From Streptomyces sp. WMMC500 (GTDB lineage Bacteria > Actinomycetota > Actinomycetes > Streptomycetales > Streptomycetaceae), in the NCBI RefSeq assembly GCF_027497195.1, contig NZ_CP114905.1, positions 3,272,001 to 3,336,000 of the forward strand: 64,000 bases of DNA. The letters are read 5' to 3'. The position numbers and the translations under genes were made by a program. Under the pieces are notes generated by a model. It did no database searches. It saw only the letters and a list, made by a program, of their open reading frames with translations, and had not been told where the DNA came from. Of this stretch, positions 23,436-32,923 are shown piece by piece (the stretch's first letter is position 1; each line of letters starts with the position of its first letter).

Positions 23436-25634
23436 TCAACGCCTTGTAGCCGCCGACCCGGTCGTGTCCATCGGCCTGAGCGAGGGGGGAGGTCGCCCGG
23501 GGCCCTGACGGGGATGCGGGTTCGTGCAGGAGACGAGGAGCAGGGCGATGTCGTCGCTGCTTTCGGCGGCGACCGTCTCCTTCGCCCGTTCCACGATCCT
23601 GTCCGCGAGGGCGTCCAGCGGCTCGTCGCCGGCCCGGGCGAGGGTTTCCGCGAGCCTGTCGATGGAGGCGCCCACGTCTTCGCCGGGCCGTTCCACGAGG
23701 CCGTCGGTGTACAGCGCGAGTGTCGCGCCGGGCGGCAGTGGTACCTCGACCGCTTCGAAGGGGACGTCCTCCTCGATGCCGAGCAGCAGCCCGGGCGGCA
23801 GGTCGAGGGTCTCGGTGCTGTGGTCGGCGTGCCGGAGGATCGGCGGCGGGTGGCCGGCGGATGCCAGGAGCGCACGATTTCCCGGCATGTCGAAGTGGAC
23901 GTACAGGCAGCTACAGAACATCCCGTCGCTCATCTCCATGAGCAGCCGGTTGCTGTGGGCGAGTACCTCCTCGGGGTGGGCGCCCACGCGGGCCTGGGTG
24001 TGCATGGAGGTGCGGATCTGTCCCATGAGGGCGGCGGCCTGGACGCTGTGCCCCTGGACGTCGCCGATCACGGCACCGACCTGGCCGGCGCCGAAGTCGA
24101 TCAGGTCGTAGAAGTCGCCGCCCACATCCAGCGCGTGCGTCGCGGGCTGGTAGCGCGCCGCGACCTCCAGGCCCACCACGCGGGGCAGGCTGCTCGGCAG
24201 CAGTCCGTCCTGCAGGCCCCTGGCCACCCGGGCGTTCTCGTCGTAGAGCCGGGCGCGGTCCAGGGCCTGAGCGATCATCCCGGTCAGCGTGGTGAGCTCG
24301 GCGCGTTCGTCCGGAGGGAACTCCCGTGGACTGTCGTAGCCGAGTACCCAGCAGCCGATGGTGCCGCTGGAGACCGTCAGCGGCAGGAAGGCGAATGCGG
24401 CCATGTCCCGGTAGTGCTGGTACTCCGGGTAGGCGCGGACCAGCTCGGCGTTGGTGGGGTGGAAGCCGGGGACACCGGTCTCGATGGTGCGTGCGCCCTC
24501 GGTCTGGGCGGCCAGCGGCAGGCCGTCGAAGTACTCGTCCATCCCCTCCGGGAAGCCGCGGGAGCCGGGCACCCGCAGCCGGCCCTCGTCGGCGATCAGC
24601 ACGGCCAGGCCCTGGGTGCCCAGGACGGGCATCATCTGCTCGATCAGCGACTCGCACACCTCTTGGACGCTCGTCGCCTCGGTGAGGGAGGAGGCCAGGT
24701 TCAGCAGGTGGAACAGGGTGCCCGCGCGTGTGGGGACGCCGGGTGGCGCTTCGTCGGCCGGCCGCTCGCGCTCGGACATGTCCTCGGACCTGTCCTCGGG
24801 CCTGATCCATACGGTGACTCCGGTGGCGTCCGGGTAGAGCCGGAAAGAGAGCCAGGTGCCGTCGGGCCGGCGGGCGGAGAAGCCGGTGGGCAGGCGGCTG
24901 AAGAGCGCGGCGAGGTAGGCGTTCTCGTGAGCGGGGTCGCCCAGCCAGGGAAGCACTTCCCAAGGCTCGCGGCGGAGTAGCTCGGAGCGGTCGTGGCCGA
25001 GCAGCTCGGCCGCCCTCGTGTTGACGAAGGTCATCTGGCCGCGCAGGTCGAGTGCGACCATGCCCTCGGCAAGGCGTTCGGTCAGGGCCGCGCCCGGCTC
25101 CTGGTAGCGGCCGGGCGGCGGCTCGACGGCACGCAGCACGTGCCTCGGTCCTACCGGGTGCCCCTGATCCGCGGCCTCCTTCAGCAGCCCGGCCATCCGC
25201 TCCGCCGCCGTGCGGACCCGCGCCAGGTCGGCATCGGACGGCCGGGCGGAGCCGGTGCCCGGCCACAGCAGCAGCACGGCACCCCAGCAGATGCCGTCGG
25301 CCACCAGCGGGACGACGTACATGGCCACCGCGTAGGGGAAGGAAAGTGCGGTGCGGGGGAACCGGCGGGCCAGCTCCTGCTGGTCGGGGAGCCACACCGG
25401 GGACCGCGAACGGGCCGCCTCGGCGACCGGCACCGGCGCCGCCAGGGCCACACGCGACCACGGCCGGGCCAGCCTGCGGGGTACGCCGGTGACCGTCGTC
25501 ATCTGCAGCGTCTGTCCGGTCTGGAGGTACAGCCCGCCCACGTGCGCACCCACGGCACGGGTGTCCTGCTCAAGCACCTGATCGAGACGTGCCGCGACTT
25601 CCTGCGTTGCGGCACCGCCCTCGTGCCCGTGCAC
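23436..25634 (-). CDS. Multi-sensor SpoIIE-type phosphatase (GAF-PAS-GAF-PP2C)
   Basis: 732 residues. A GAF-like domain (about residues 10-170) is followed by a PAS domain (RLAEGMVALDLRGQMTFVNTRAAELLGHD, about 200-290), a second GAF (about 315-480) and the PPM/SpoIIE domain (about 500-715). Metal ligands are in AVIGDVQGHS, ALYTDGLVER and SSDDIALLLV. It is expected to dephosphorylate an anti-anti-sigma factor in response to cytosolic signals. The GTG at 25634 is preceded by AGGGGG; the longer frame upstream has no similarity. It is the second such phosphatase within 5 kb and lacks the B12 partner. Confidence 0.9.
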   Translation of the reverse strand: MHGHEGGAATQEVAARLDQVLEQDTRAVGAHVGGLYLQTGQTLQMTTVTGVPRRLARPWSRVALAAPVPVAEAARSRSPVWLPDQQELARRFPRTALSFPYAVAMYVVPLVADGICWGAVLLLWPGTGSARPSDADLARVRTAAERMAGLLKEAADQGHPVGPRHVLRAVEPPPGRYQEPGAALTERLAEGMVALDLRGQMTFVNTRAAELLGHDRSELLRREPWEVLPWLGDPAHENAYLAALFSRLPTGFSARRPDGTWLSFRLYPDATGVTVWIRPEDRSEDMSERERPADEAPPGVPTRAGTLFHLLNLASSLTEATSVQEVCESLIEQMMPVLGTQGLAVLIADEGRLRVPGSRGFPEGMDEYFDGLPLAAQTEGARTIETGVPGFHPTNAELVRAYPEYQHYRDMAAFAFLPLTVSSGTIGCWVLGYDSPREFPPDERAELTTLTGMIAQALDRARLYDENARVARGLQDGLLPSSLPRVVGLEVAARYQPATHALDVGGDFYDLIDFGAGQVGAVIGDVQGHSVQAAALMGQIRTSMHTQARVGAHPEEVLAHSNRLLMEMSDGMFCSCLYVHFDMPGNRALLASAGHPPPILRHADHSTETLDLPPGLLLGIEEDVPFEAVEVPLPPGATLALYTDGLVERPGEDVGASIDRLAETLARAGDEPLDALADRIVERAKETVAAESSDDIALLLVSCTNPHPRQGPGRPPPSLRPMDTTGSAATRR

Positions 25635-25843
25635 GTCGTACCCCCTTCGCCACGTTTCCGCGGACTGTGCGCAGGGGCGCCTGCCGACTCCGGGGCGCAC
25701 CGCCCATGTCACCCTCCGGCACTGTTCGGCCGGGGTTACCTCTCTTCCAATGGGCGCAAGGGGGGCATATGTTCCTATTACTCTGATTGATCGGGTTTAA
25801 GGGCCAAGCGGCTGCTCGCCGAGCGGCCGGATACGGAGCAGTC

Positions 25844-26263
25844 ATGGGCGCACCCTCGGAAGCCGACAGCCGCCGGCAACGCTTCGAACACGGCATGGAG
25901 GTCCTCACCCGCGTCGACGGCGAGGGCGGACAGCGGGTCGTGGACTCCCTCGCCGACATCAGCCCGGAGCTGGGCCACCAGGTGGTCGCCTGGGGATTCG
26001 GTGAGATCTACGACCGGCCCGGACTGGCGCCCCGCGACCGGCAACTGGTCACCCTCGGCATGCTGACCGCTCTCGGCGGCTGCGAGCCGCAGCTCACCGT
26101 GCACGTCAATGCGGCCCTGAACGTGGGTCTGTCACCGCGGGAGATCGTCGAAGCGCTGCTGCACTCGGCCGTCTACTGCGGTATGCCCCGGGCCCTGAAC
26201 GCCACGTTGACCGCGAAGCAGGTCTTCGCCGAGCGCGGGCTGCTGCCCGTGGCGGACGACTGA
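25844..26263 (+). CDS. Carboxymuconolactone decarboxylase (CMD) family protein
   Basis: 139 residues, one CMD domain: YDRPGLAPRDRQLVTLGMLTALGGCEPQLTVHVNAALNVGLSPREIVEALLHSAVYCGMPRALNA. This is the typical gamma-carboxymuconolactone decarboxylase fold, a hexamer-forming helical family. The AhpD-type CxxC is absent (GGCEPQ), so a peroxidase role is unlikely. The ATG at 25844 follows CGGAGC. With no pathway genes nearby, the substrate is unknown. Confidence 0.88.
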   Translation: MGAPSEADSRRQRFEHGMEVLTRVDGEGGQRVVDSLADISPELGHQVVAWGFGEIYDRPGLAPRDRQLVTLGMLTALGGCEPQLTVHVNAALNVGLSPREIVEALLHSAVYCGMPRALNATLTAKQVFAERGLLPVADD

Positions 26264-26363
26264 GGCTCGCCTGCGGTGTGGCGCGCCTCCCGGGCGGATC
26301 GCCCTGCGGCGGGCAGCGGCGAGGCCGGTGACCCGGCGCGTGCACCCGCCGGCGGCGGACGTG

Positions 26364-27047
26364 TCAGAAGAAGCGCAGGAGTTCCGTCAGGGAGGTGAGG
26401 GAGGGCACGTCCGGGAGGTCGGCCGAGTCCCGGCACAGCGCACGTCCCGCGTAGCCGAGCCGGATCGCCGCGGCGACCAGGTCCGGGTCGTCGTCGACGA
26501 ACAGACACTGTGCGGGAGCGAGGTCCAGCGCGGCGCTGGCGTGGTGGTATATGCGCGGGTCCGGCTTGGTGCAGCCGAGGACGGCGGAGATCGCGTACGC
26601 CTCGAAGAACCGGCCGATGCCGAGTGCGGCGTGGATGTCGGGCAGATCGGGCCAGGCGTCCGATACCACGGCCATCCGCACCCCCCGCCGGCTCAGCTCC
26701 TCCAGCGTTTCCCGGACGTCCGGGTACGTCTCCAGAAAGACCTCCGGGGGGACCTCCCGGCGCAGGTCGGCGAGGAGCCGGGGGGCCGGATCGACACCGA
26801 GGTGGTCGAGTATCACCCGGTGGTAGTCGTCGTAGTCGGGCGTCGACGGCGAGGCGGCGAAGAAGTCGTCGCCCGTGCTGATGGCCGCCGCGAACTGTTC
26901 CGGTGTGATCGACGGGGCGTGGGCGAGGACGGTCTGCTCGAAGTCCGCTCGCGGGTTCCACCGGCCGCCGATCGGCCGCATCAGCACGCCGCCCGAGTCG
27001 AAGAGCACGGCGCGGAGAGGGCCGGGAGAGGCGGGTCGTGTCGTCAC
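26364..27047 (-). CDS. HAD-superfamily hydrolase
   Basis: 227 residues. Motif I is AVLFDSGGVLM with the nucleophilic Asp; motif II is VVSDAWP; motif III lysine is in CTKPDPRIYHHA; motif IV is LFVDDDPDLVAAA. The cap is a small helical insert between motifs I and II, as in the haloacid dehalogenase/phosphoglycolate phosphatase-like subfamily. The GTG at 27047 is used. The substrate is unknown. Confidence 0.9.
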   Translation of the reverse strand: MTTRPASPGPLRAVLFDSGGVLMRPIGGRWNPRADFEQTVLAHAPSITPEQFAAAISTGDDFFAASPSTPDYDDYHRVILDHLGVDPAPRLLADLRREVPPEVFLETYPDVRETLEELSRRGVRMAVVSDAWPDLPDIHAALGIGRFFEAYAISAVLGCTKPDPRIYHHASAALDLAPAQCLFVDDDPDLVAAAIRLGYAGRALCRDSADLPDVPSLTSLTELLRFF

Positions 27048-27121
27048 CCGCCCAGTCTCGTGAGGGGACTCCCCTCCGTCGACCCCCTTCGCGCCGGAGG
27101 CGGCGCCGCCGGGCGGCTCGT

Positions 27122-27646
27122 TCAGCCGCGTTCCGGGGCGCGGGGGTGGATTCCCTCGCGTACGGCCTGGTGGATCGTTCGGGACAGTTCGGCCGCGTTA
27201 TACGTGAAGCCCGTGAGGATGAGGCGTTTGCCGTTGCGGATCTTGATGCGGCAGTGGACGTCCCAGCCCATCGCGGCGCTGATCGCGGTCTTCTGGCCGG
27301 TGTCGGAGACGTTGCGGATGCTCTCCCAGGGGATCACCCGGGACTCCCCCGTCCTGCGGTAGACGATGCCGCCCTCGCGAACCGTGTAGACCTCGCCGTG
27401 GCGGCTGGTGTAGCGCAGGCCGTTGGTGATGCCGGACCACAGGCACAGCAGGGCCACGCCCACCACCAGCCCGGCGAAGGTGCCGCTGGACGCGTCCTCG
27501 AAGGTCTGGATGACGATCGGGACGGCCGCGCCCGCGGCCGCGACCCCGATAACTAATGAGATGATCCCGACCCGTCCGTGGCGCGCCACGTCGGTCTGAT
27601 GGCGCCCGACGAAGGCACCGAGTTCCTGTTCGCCCGGCATCGTCAT
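27122..27646 (-). CDS. Membrane protein with PH-like (YdbT-type) domain
   Basis: 174 residues. Two transmembrane helices (VGIISLVIGVAAAGAAVPIVI and GLVVGVALLCLWSGITNGL) precede a soluble beta-rich domain (VYTVREGGIVYRRTGESRVIPWESIRNVSDTGQ, then VHCRIKIRNGKRLILTGFTY) of bacterial PH-like type. The ATG at 27646 lies behind a G-rich Shine-Dalgarno. Function unknown. Confidence 0.75.
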   Translation of the reverse strand: MTMPGEQELGAFVGRHQTDVARHGRVGIISLVIGVAAAGAAVPIVIQTFEDASSGTFAGLVVGVALLCLWSGITNGLRYTSRHGEVYTVREGGIVYRRTGESRVIPWESIRNVSDTGQKTAISAAMGWDVHCRIKIRNGKRLILTGFTYNAAELSRTIHQAVREGIHPRAPERG

Positions 27647-27687
27647 CTGCCGTCCCCCCACTCCCCGTTGCCGTGCGCAGCATTCTC

Positions 27688-28902
27688 TTAGGAGGGGGCT
27701 CGCGCCACAAGCAGGGCCGCGACCCGGGCGATCATCTGGCTCTCGGTGCCGTCGCGGGCGGTCGTCGGGTGGTAGGCGAGGACGAAGCGGCGGCGGCCGT
27801 CGCGGGTGGAGAACGCCGCGTTCTTGTAGCCGTACGTCTCGCCCGTCTTGCCCCACAGGGTGACGCCGCCGACCACGGCCTGCTGCAGTCCGGCCGAGTA
27901 GCGGGCCGGGGTGCCGTCCGGCATGCGTACGTCGTCGGGAGGCAGGGTGAACATCAGGCGCAGCAGGTCGGGCGGCAGCAGTTCGCCGGCGAACAGCGCC
28001 GCCAGCAGCCGGTCGAGGTCGTCCACCGTGGAGATCATGTCGCCCTCGCCGCGCGCGGAGGACTGGTCGTACGCGGTGATGTCGCGCAGGCTGCCGTCGG
28101 CCATCCTCAGGTAGCCGCGTACGTGCCGGCCGCGGATGTGCCGGTCGTCGCCGGGGACAGCGGTGCGCATCAGATCCAGTGGGCGAAGGATGCGGGTCGC
28201 GACCGCGTGCCCGTACGGGCGGGCCGTCACCCGGTCGACGATCAGCGCGGCGAGGACGTAGTTGATGCCGCGGTACTCCTGCCGGGTGCCCGGGGCGAAC
28301 TTCAGCGGGCCGTGCGTCGCCGTCGCCACCCACTCCCGCGGCGTCCAGTGGTCGAAGCGGTGGCGGAACACCTCCTCCGCGGTCTGCGGCTCCGGGATGC
28401 CGACGTGGTCGGGGAGCCCGCTGGTGTGGGTCAGCAGGTGCCGGACGGTGACCGGTGCGAAGCGGGCCGGCAGCAGCCCGGGCAGCAGGCGCGTCACCGG
28501 GGCGTCCAGGGCGACCCGGCCCTCCGCCACCAGTTGCAGCACCACCGTGGCGACGAAGACCTTCGTGACGCTGCCGATCCGGACCCTGTGGTACGGAGAC
28601 ACCGGCCGCCGCGTGCCGGTGTCGGCCACGCCCGAGGAGCCGTACCAGCGGCCGGCGGTGCCGCCGACGCGGAGCTGCGCGGCGGTGGACGGCGGGTGCT
28701 CCAGGTCGTCGATCGCGGCCTGGAGGGCGGCGGGGTCCAGCGGCGGGAGGGGCGGGGTGGGGGCGGAGGGAGCGGGAGCCGCGGCGGCCGGCTGCGCGGA
28801 CAGCGCGGTCAGCCCGGCCAGCGCCGACGGGACGGCCGCGGCGGCCGTCCCGGTCAGCGCGACGCCCGCAAGGGCCCTGCGTGACAGGTGCGTTGAGGTC
28901 AT
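27688..28902 (-). CDS. Secreted serine hydrolase (beta-lactamase/D,D-peptidase family)
   Basis: 404 residues. The N-terminal [12 protein letters not shown] and a long Ala-rich stretch look like a Tat-type export signal, ending near AAAAP. The catalytic S-x-x-K is SVTK in [15 protein letters not shown]; the third motif KTG is in [11 protein letters not shown]. The Y-x-N motif is changed: the expected YSN reads YRG ([12 protein letters not shown]), so activity may differ from classical D,D-carboxypeptidases. The ATG at 28902 was chosen because the signal peptide begins there. Class C/EstB-like esterase is an alternative. Confidence 0.88.
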   Translation of the reverse strand: MTSTHLSRRALAGVALTGTAAAAVPSALAGLTALSAQPAAAAPAPSAPTPPLPPLDPAALQAAIDDLEHPPSTAAQLRVGGTAGRWYGSSGVADTGTRRPVSPYHRVRIGSVTKVFVATVVLQLVAEGRVALDAPVTRLLPGLLPARFAPVTVRHLLTHTSGLPDHVGIPEPQTAEEVFRHRFDHWTPREWVATATHGPLKFAPGTRQEYRGINYVLAALIVDRVTARPYGHAVATRILRPLDLMRTAVPGDDRHIRGRHVRGYLRMADGSLRDITAYDQSSARGEGDMISTVDDLDRLLAALFAGELLPPDLLRLMFTLPPDDVRMPDGTPARYSAGLQQAVVGGVTLWGKTGETYGYKNAAFSTRDGRRRFVLAYHPTTARDGTESQMIARVAALLVARAPS

Positions 28903-29004
28903 GCACCGACACTGCCGGGCGGACCCGCACCCGGACATCGGGGTCCGCCCCGGAGCGGTCCCCCATCGGACCCTGGTACGTCCCGGATGCGGGCCCGCCG
29001 CGCG

Positions 29005-30003
29005 TCAGCCGGCGGCGAGGAGTTCGAGGGTGTCGATCACGCGGTGGGAGAAGCCCCATTCGTTGTCGTACCAGGCGACCACCTTGACGTGGCGGCCGTC
29101 GACGCGCGTGAGGGCCGAGTCGAAGACGGCGGAGGCCGGGTTGCCGACGATGTCGGCGGACACGAGGGGGTCTTCGGAGTACTCGAGGATGCCGGCCAGT
29201 CGGCCCTCGGCCGCCGTGCGGTAGGCGGCGAGGACGGCTTCGCGGGTGACGTCGCGGGTGACCGTGGTGTTGAGTTCGACGATCGAGCCGACCGGGACCG
29301 GCACGCGGATCGAGTCGCCGGACAGCTTGCCGTCCAGGCCGGGGAGTACGAGGCCGATGGCCTTGGCCGCGCCCGTCGTGGTGGGGACGATGTTGACGGC
29401 CGCGGCGCGGGCGCGGCGGGCGTCGCGGTGGGGGCCGTCCTGGAGGTTCTGCTCCTGGGTGTAGGCGTGCACCGTGGTCATGAAGCCGTGCTCGATGCCC
29501 GCGAGTTCGTCCAGTACGGCGGCCAGGGGGGCGAGCGCGTTGGTGGTGCAGGAGGCGTTCGAGACGACGGTGTGGGCCCGCGGGTCGTACGCCTCGGTGT
29601 TCACGCCCGGGGCGAGGGTGACGTCCGCGCCGGCGGAGGGGGCGCTGACGAGGACCTTGCGCGCGCCCGCGTCGAGGTGCGCGCGGGCGGCGGTCGCCGC
29701 GGTGAAGCGGCCGGTGGCTTCGAGGGCGAGGTCCACGCCGAGTTCGGCCCACGGCAGCTTCGCCGGCTCCCGCTCGGCGAGCACCTTGATGCGGCGGCCG
29801 TCCACGACGAGGGCGTCGCCGTCGGCCGTGACCGGGCGGCCGAGGCGGCCGGCGGTGGTGTCGTAGGCGAGGAGCCGGGCGAGGGCGGCGGGCTCGGCGA
29901 GGTCGTTGACGGCGACGACGTCGAGGCTGCTGTCGCGTTCCAGGAGCGCGCGCAGCACGTTGCGGCCGATGCGGCCGAATCCGTTGATGGCGATGCGGGT
30001 CAT
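29005..30003 (-). CDS. gap: Glyceraldehyde-3-phosphate dehydrogenase
   Basis: 332 residues. NAD-binding motif INGFGRIGR; D34 in VNDLAE favours NAD over NADP. The catalytic Cys152 lies in SNASCTTN; substrate loops GAAKAIGLVLPGLDGKLSG and the C-terminal VKVVAWYDNEWGFS are conserved. It is glycolytic, oxidising G3P to 1,3-bisphosphoglycerate. Streptomyces often carry more than one gap; this copy stands outside the pgk-tpi operon next to an AraC/GlxA-type regulator on the same strand, so it may be a conditionally expressed paralogue. GGAAGG precedes the ATG. Confidence 0.95.
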   Translation of the reverse strand: MTRIAINGFGRIGRNVLRALLERDSSLDVVAVNDLAEPAALARLLAYDTTAGRLGRPVTADGDALVVDGRRIKVLAEREPAKLPWAELGVDLALEATGRFTAATAARAHLDAGARKVLVSAPSAGADVTLAPGVNTEAYDPRAHTVVSNASCTTNALAPLAAVLDELAGIEHGFMTTVHAYTQEQNLQDGPHRDARRARAAAVNIVPTTTGAAKAIGLVLPGLDGKLSGDSIRVPVPVGSIVELNTTVTRDVTREAVLAAYRTAAEGRLAGILEYSEDPLVSADIVGNPASAVFDSALTRVDGRHVKVVAWYDNEWGFSHRVIDTLELLAAG

Positions 30004-30146
30004 GGGCGTCCTGCCTTCCGGGGTGCGGCCTGCCTGCGGGCTTTGTCCGCTTTACCAGCAGGTTCGCCCCTCGCGCCGCCCTGTGACAGCGGCCTGGATG
30101 CCACACTCCGCAAGGATCTCGCCAGCCCGCCTGCCCGACCCGCCGC

Positions 30147-31103
30147 CTACTCGCCTCTCGCGAACGTGCGCCGGTACTCGCTCGGCGTCGTGCCCAGGAT
30201 CCGCTGGAAGTGCAGCCGCAGGTTCGCGCCCGTGCCCAGGCCGACGCGGTCCGCGATCTGCTCGACGCTCTGCTCCGACCGCTCCAGCAGCTCGCGCGCC
30301 ACGTCGATCCGCGCCCGCATGATCCACTGCATCGGCGTGTACCCCGTGTCGTCGGCGAAGCGCCGCGAGAACGTGCGCGTCGACACCCCCGCGTGCCGGG
30401 CCAGCGCCTGCAGGGTCAGCGGCTCGCCGAGCCGGTGCAGCGCCCACTCCCGGGTCGCGGCGAACCGCTCGCCGAGCGGCTCCGGCACGCTGCGCGGCAC
30501 GTACTGCGCCTGGCCGCCGCTGCGGTACGGGGCCGCCACCAGGCGCCGGGCGGCGTGGTTGGACGCGGCCACGCCGAGGTCGCCGCGCAGGATGTGCAGG
30601 CACAGGTCGATGCCGGAGGCGGCGCCCGCGGAGGTCAGCACGCTGCCCTCGTCGACGAAGAGCACGTTCTCGTCGACCCGGACCGCCGGGTGCTTCGCGG
30701 CGAGCGCGCGCGTGTAGTGCCAGTGGGTGGTGGCGCGCCGGCCGTCGAGGAGGCCGGTGGCTGCGAGGGCGAAGGCGCCGGTCGAGATGGCGGCAAGGCG
30801 GGCGCCGCGCCGGTGGGCGGCGATCAGGGCCTCGGTGACCGCGGGCGGGGGGTCGTCGCGGTCGGGGAAGCGGTAGCCGGGCACGAAGACGATGTCGGCC
30901 CAGGTGAGCGCGTCGAGCCCGTGTGCGACGTGGTACGAGAGCCCGTCGCCGCCGGCCACCAGCCCCGGCGCGGCGCCGCACACGCGCACCTCGTACGGCA
31001 TGCTCCGGCGGGTGCTGAACACCTGCGCGGGGATGCCGGCGTCGAGGGGTTTGGCGCCTTCGAGTACGAGGACGGCGGCGCGGCGGAGGCGGGAAGCGGA
31101 CAC
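30147..31103 (-). CDS. GlxA-family regulator (DJ-1/PfpI plus AraC domain)
   Basis: 318 residues. The N-terminal DJ-1/PfpI-like domain (RRAAVLVLEGAKPLDAGIPAQVF to FVPGYRFPDRDD, with ISTGAFALAATGLLDGRRATTHW) lacks the nucleophilic cysteine at the elbow (Ser-Thr-Gly-Ala), typical of the regulatory GlxA group. The C-terminal AraC module has two helix-turn-helix motifs (LTLQALARHAGVSTRTFSRRF; SVEQIADRVGLGTGANLRLHF). It lies directly upstream of gap on the same strand and may control it. GTG start. Confidence 0.9.
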   Translation of the reverse strand: MSASRLRRAAVLVLEGAKPLDAGIPAQVFSTRRSMPYEVRVCGAAPGLVAGGDGLSYHVAHGLDALTWADIVFVPGYRFPDRDDPPPAVTEALIAAHRRGARLAAISTGAFALAATGLLDGRRATTHWHYTRALAAKHPAVRVDENVLFVDEGSVLTSAGAASGIDLCLHILRGDLGVAASNHAARRLVAAPYRSGGQAQYVPRSVPEPLGERFAATREWALHRLGEPLTLQALARHAGVSTRTFSRRFADDTGYTPMQWIMRARIDVARELLERSEQSVEQIADRVGLGTGANLRLHFQRILGTTPSEYRRTFARGE

Positions 31104-31208
31104 GGGGACACGGTACGCAGGCCGGGGGCGCGGGCGGTGTGCGGTCGGCGGCTACGCGCCCGGGTGTGCCCGGGGCCGGTACGTGCCCGGGTGCGCCCCG
31201 CGCGTTCC

Positions 31209-32042
31209 TCAGTCGCGCGGGAAGTACGCGCCCGGCGGCGCCCCCACCGTGCGGTGGAACGCCGCGACGAACGCGCTCGGCGACGCGTACCCGACGCGCC
31301 GCGCCGCGGTGGCCACCGTCGCGCCCGAGGCGAGCAGCGGCAGGGACGCCTGGAGGCGCAGGTGCGTACGCCAGCGGCCGAAGGGCATGCCCGTCTCGGC
31401 GACGAAGAGGCGCGCCAGCGTGCGGGGCGCCACGCCGGCGTACGGGGACCACTGCGCGAGCGTGCGGGCGTCGGCGGGGGTGTCGCGCAGCGCCTCGGCG
31501 ACGGCGCGGGGGCGGGGGTCGTGGGGCATGGGCGCCAGGACGGACGTCGCGGCGACGGGGGTGAGCTGGTCGAGGAGCACGGCCTCCGCGCGGGCGCGGG
31601 CGGGCGCTGCGGGCGGCACGGGGGCGTCGTCGGCGAGGTGGTCGAACAGGGCCCGCAGCAGCGGGGTCACCGCCACGACGGTCGGCTCCGTCCACCCCGC
31701 GGCGGCGGGGCCGGCCGTCGATGCGGGGCCGGGCTGCCGGACGTACAGCGCGCGGGGCTCCGTCGTGCCCGCCGTACCCGTCGCGTGCCGCGTCCCCGGG
31801 GGGATCCACAGCGCCGTGCTCGTCGGCAGCACCCAGGTGCGGCCCCGGGCTCGCACCATCAGCACCCCGCTCCGCGCCCACGCCAGTTGCGGCACCGGGT
31901 GGCGGTGCCGGGCGACCCACCCGCCGCCCGCCGTCGCGAAGCCCGCCACGACCACCGCACCGCCCCCCGGACCGGAAGCGGTTGCAGAAGCAGCAGAGAC
32001 GGCAACAGAAGCGGAAGGCGGGACATGGCCGTGCGGCGACAT
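31209..32042 (-). CDS. AraC-family transcriptional regulator with cupin sensor
   Basis: 277 residues. An N-terminal cupin-like segment (ARHRHPVPQLAWARSGVLMVRARGRTWVLPTSTALWIPPGTRHA) is followed by a C-terminal AraC DNA-binding module (ARTLAQWSPYAGVAPRTLARLFVAETGMPFGRWRTHLRLQ; VATAARRVGYASPSAFVAAFHRTVGAPPG). It is divergent from a methyltransferase gene 98 bp away, which is its probable target. Confidence 0.88.
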   Translation of the reverse strand: MSPHGHVPPSASVAVSAASATASGPGGGAVVVAGFATAGGGWVARHRHPVPQLAWARSGVLMVRARGRTWVLPTSTALWIPPGTRHATGTAGTTEPRALYVRQPGPASTAGPAAAGWTEPTVVAVTPLLRALFDHLADDAPVPPAAPARARAEAVLLDQLTPVAATSVLAPMPHDPRPRAVAEALRDTPADARTLAQWSPYAGVAPRTLARLFVAETGMPFGRWRTHLRLQASLPLLASGATVATAARRVGYASPSAFVAAFHRTVGAPPGAYFPRD

Positions 32043-32140
32043 GGCTCGCCAGACTAGCGCGTGGCGGCCGACGGCTCCCCCGCCCGGCCGCCGGAGAAGC
32101 GGAAGCGCACGAACGGACCCCGGCCGGGTAGGAATCGGGC

Positions 32141-32902
32141 ATGCGCCCCGTGGACTACGACGACCGCCTCCACCGCTCCTACGCCGCAGGCCGCGCCCTC
32201 ACCGACGCCCAGCGCACCGCCTGGTCCCGCGCCTTCGCCGCCCGTCTCCCCGCCGCCCGCCCGCTGCGCGGGCTGGACCTCGGGTCCGGCACCGGGCGGT
32301 TCACGCCGCTGCTCGCCGCGGAGTTCGGCGGTCCGGTCACCGGCGTCGAGCCGTCGGCGCGGATGCGGGAGCAGGCCGTGGCGCACGCCGCGCATCCGCG
32401 GGTCACGTACGTCCCGGGGCGGGCCGAGGCGCTGCCGCTGCCGGACGGTTCCGCCGACTTCGCGCTGAGCTTCCTCGTCTGGCATCACGTACGGGACAAG
32501 ACCGCCGGCGCCCGCGAGCTGCACCGCGTGCTCCGGCCCGGCGGCACCCTGCTGCTGCGTACCGAACTCACCGACGCGCTGCCCGACTTGTGGTATCTCG
32601 ACGCCTTCCCGCGCGGGCCCGAGGTCCTCGCCGCGCTCTACGAGCCGCTGTCGGCGGTGCGCGAGCCCTTCGAGGCGGCGGGGTGGGAGCTGACGGGGGT
32701 GGGGGAGGTCGGGCTGCCGGCGCCCGGTACGTGGGCGCAGGCGCTGGCCCGGTTGCGTACCAGGGCGTTCTCCATCTTCGAGCACATGCCGGAGGCCGAC
32801 ATCGAGGCGGGCTTCGCGGAGTTGGAGCGCCGGGTGGCCGCGGCCCCGCGGGCGCCGGCGCCGGTGGCGCCCGGGACGGTGGTCACCTTCCGCCGCGCCT
32901 GA
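32141..32902 (+). CDS. Class I SAM-dependent methyltransferase
   Basis: 253 residues. Motif I is LDLGSGTGRFTPLLA, the acidic motif II VTGVEPSARM, then AEALPLPDGSADFALSFLVWHHV and the post-motif LHRVLRPGGTLLLRTEL, a Methyltransf_11-type small-molecule methyltransferase similar in layout to UbiE/arsenite methyltransferases. The substrate is unknown. It starts at the ATG at 32141, divergent from the AraC regulator. Confidence 0.9.
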   Translation: MRPVDYDDRLHRSYAAGRALTDAQRTAWSRAFAARLPAARPLRGLDLGSGTGRFTPLLAAEFGGPVTGVEPSARMREQAVAHAAHPRVTYVPGRAEALPLPDGSADFALSFLVWHHVRDKTAGARELHRVLRPGGTLLLRTELTDALPDLWYLDAFPRGPEVLAALYEPLSAVREPFEAAGWELTGVGEVGLPAPGTWAQALARLRTRAFSIFEHMPEADIEAGFAELERRVAAAPRAPAPVAPGTVVTFRRA

Positions 32903-32923
32903 CGGGCCCGGGAGCGGTCCCGC

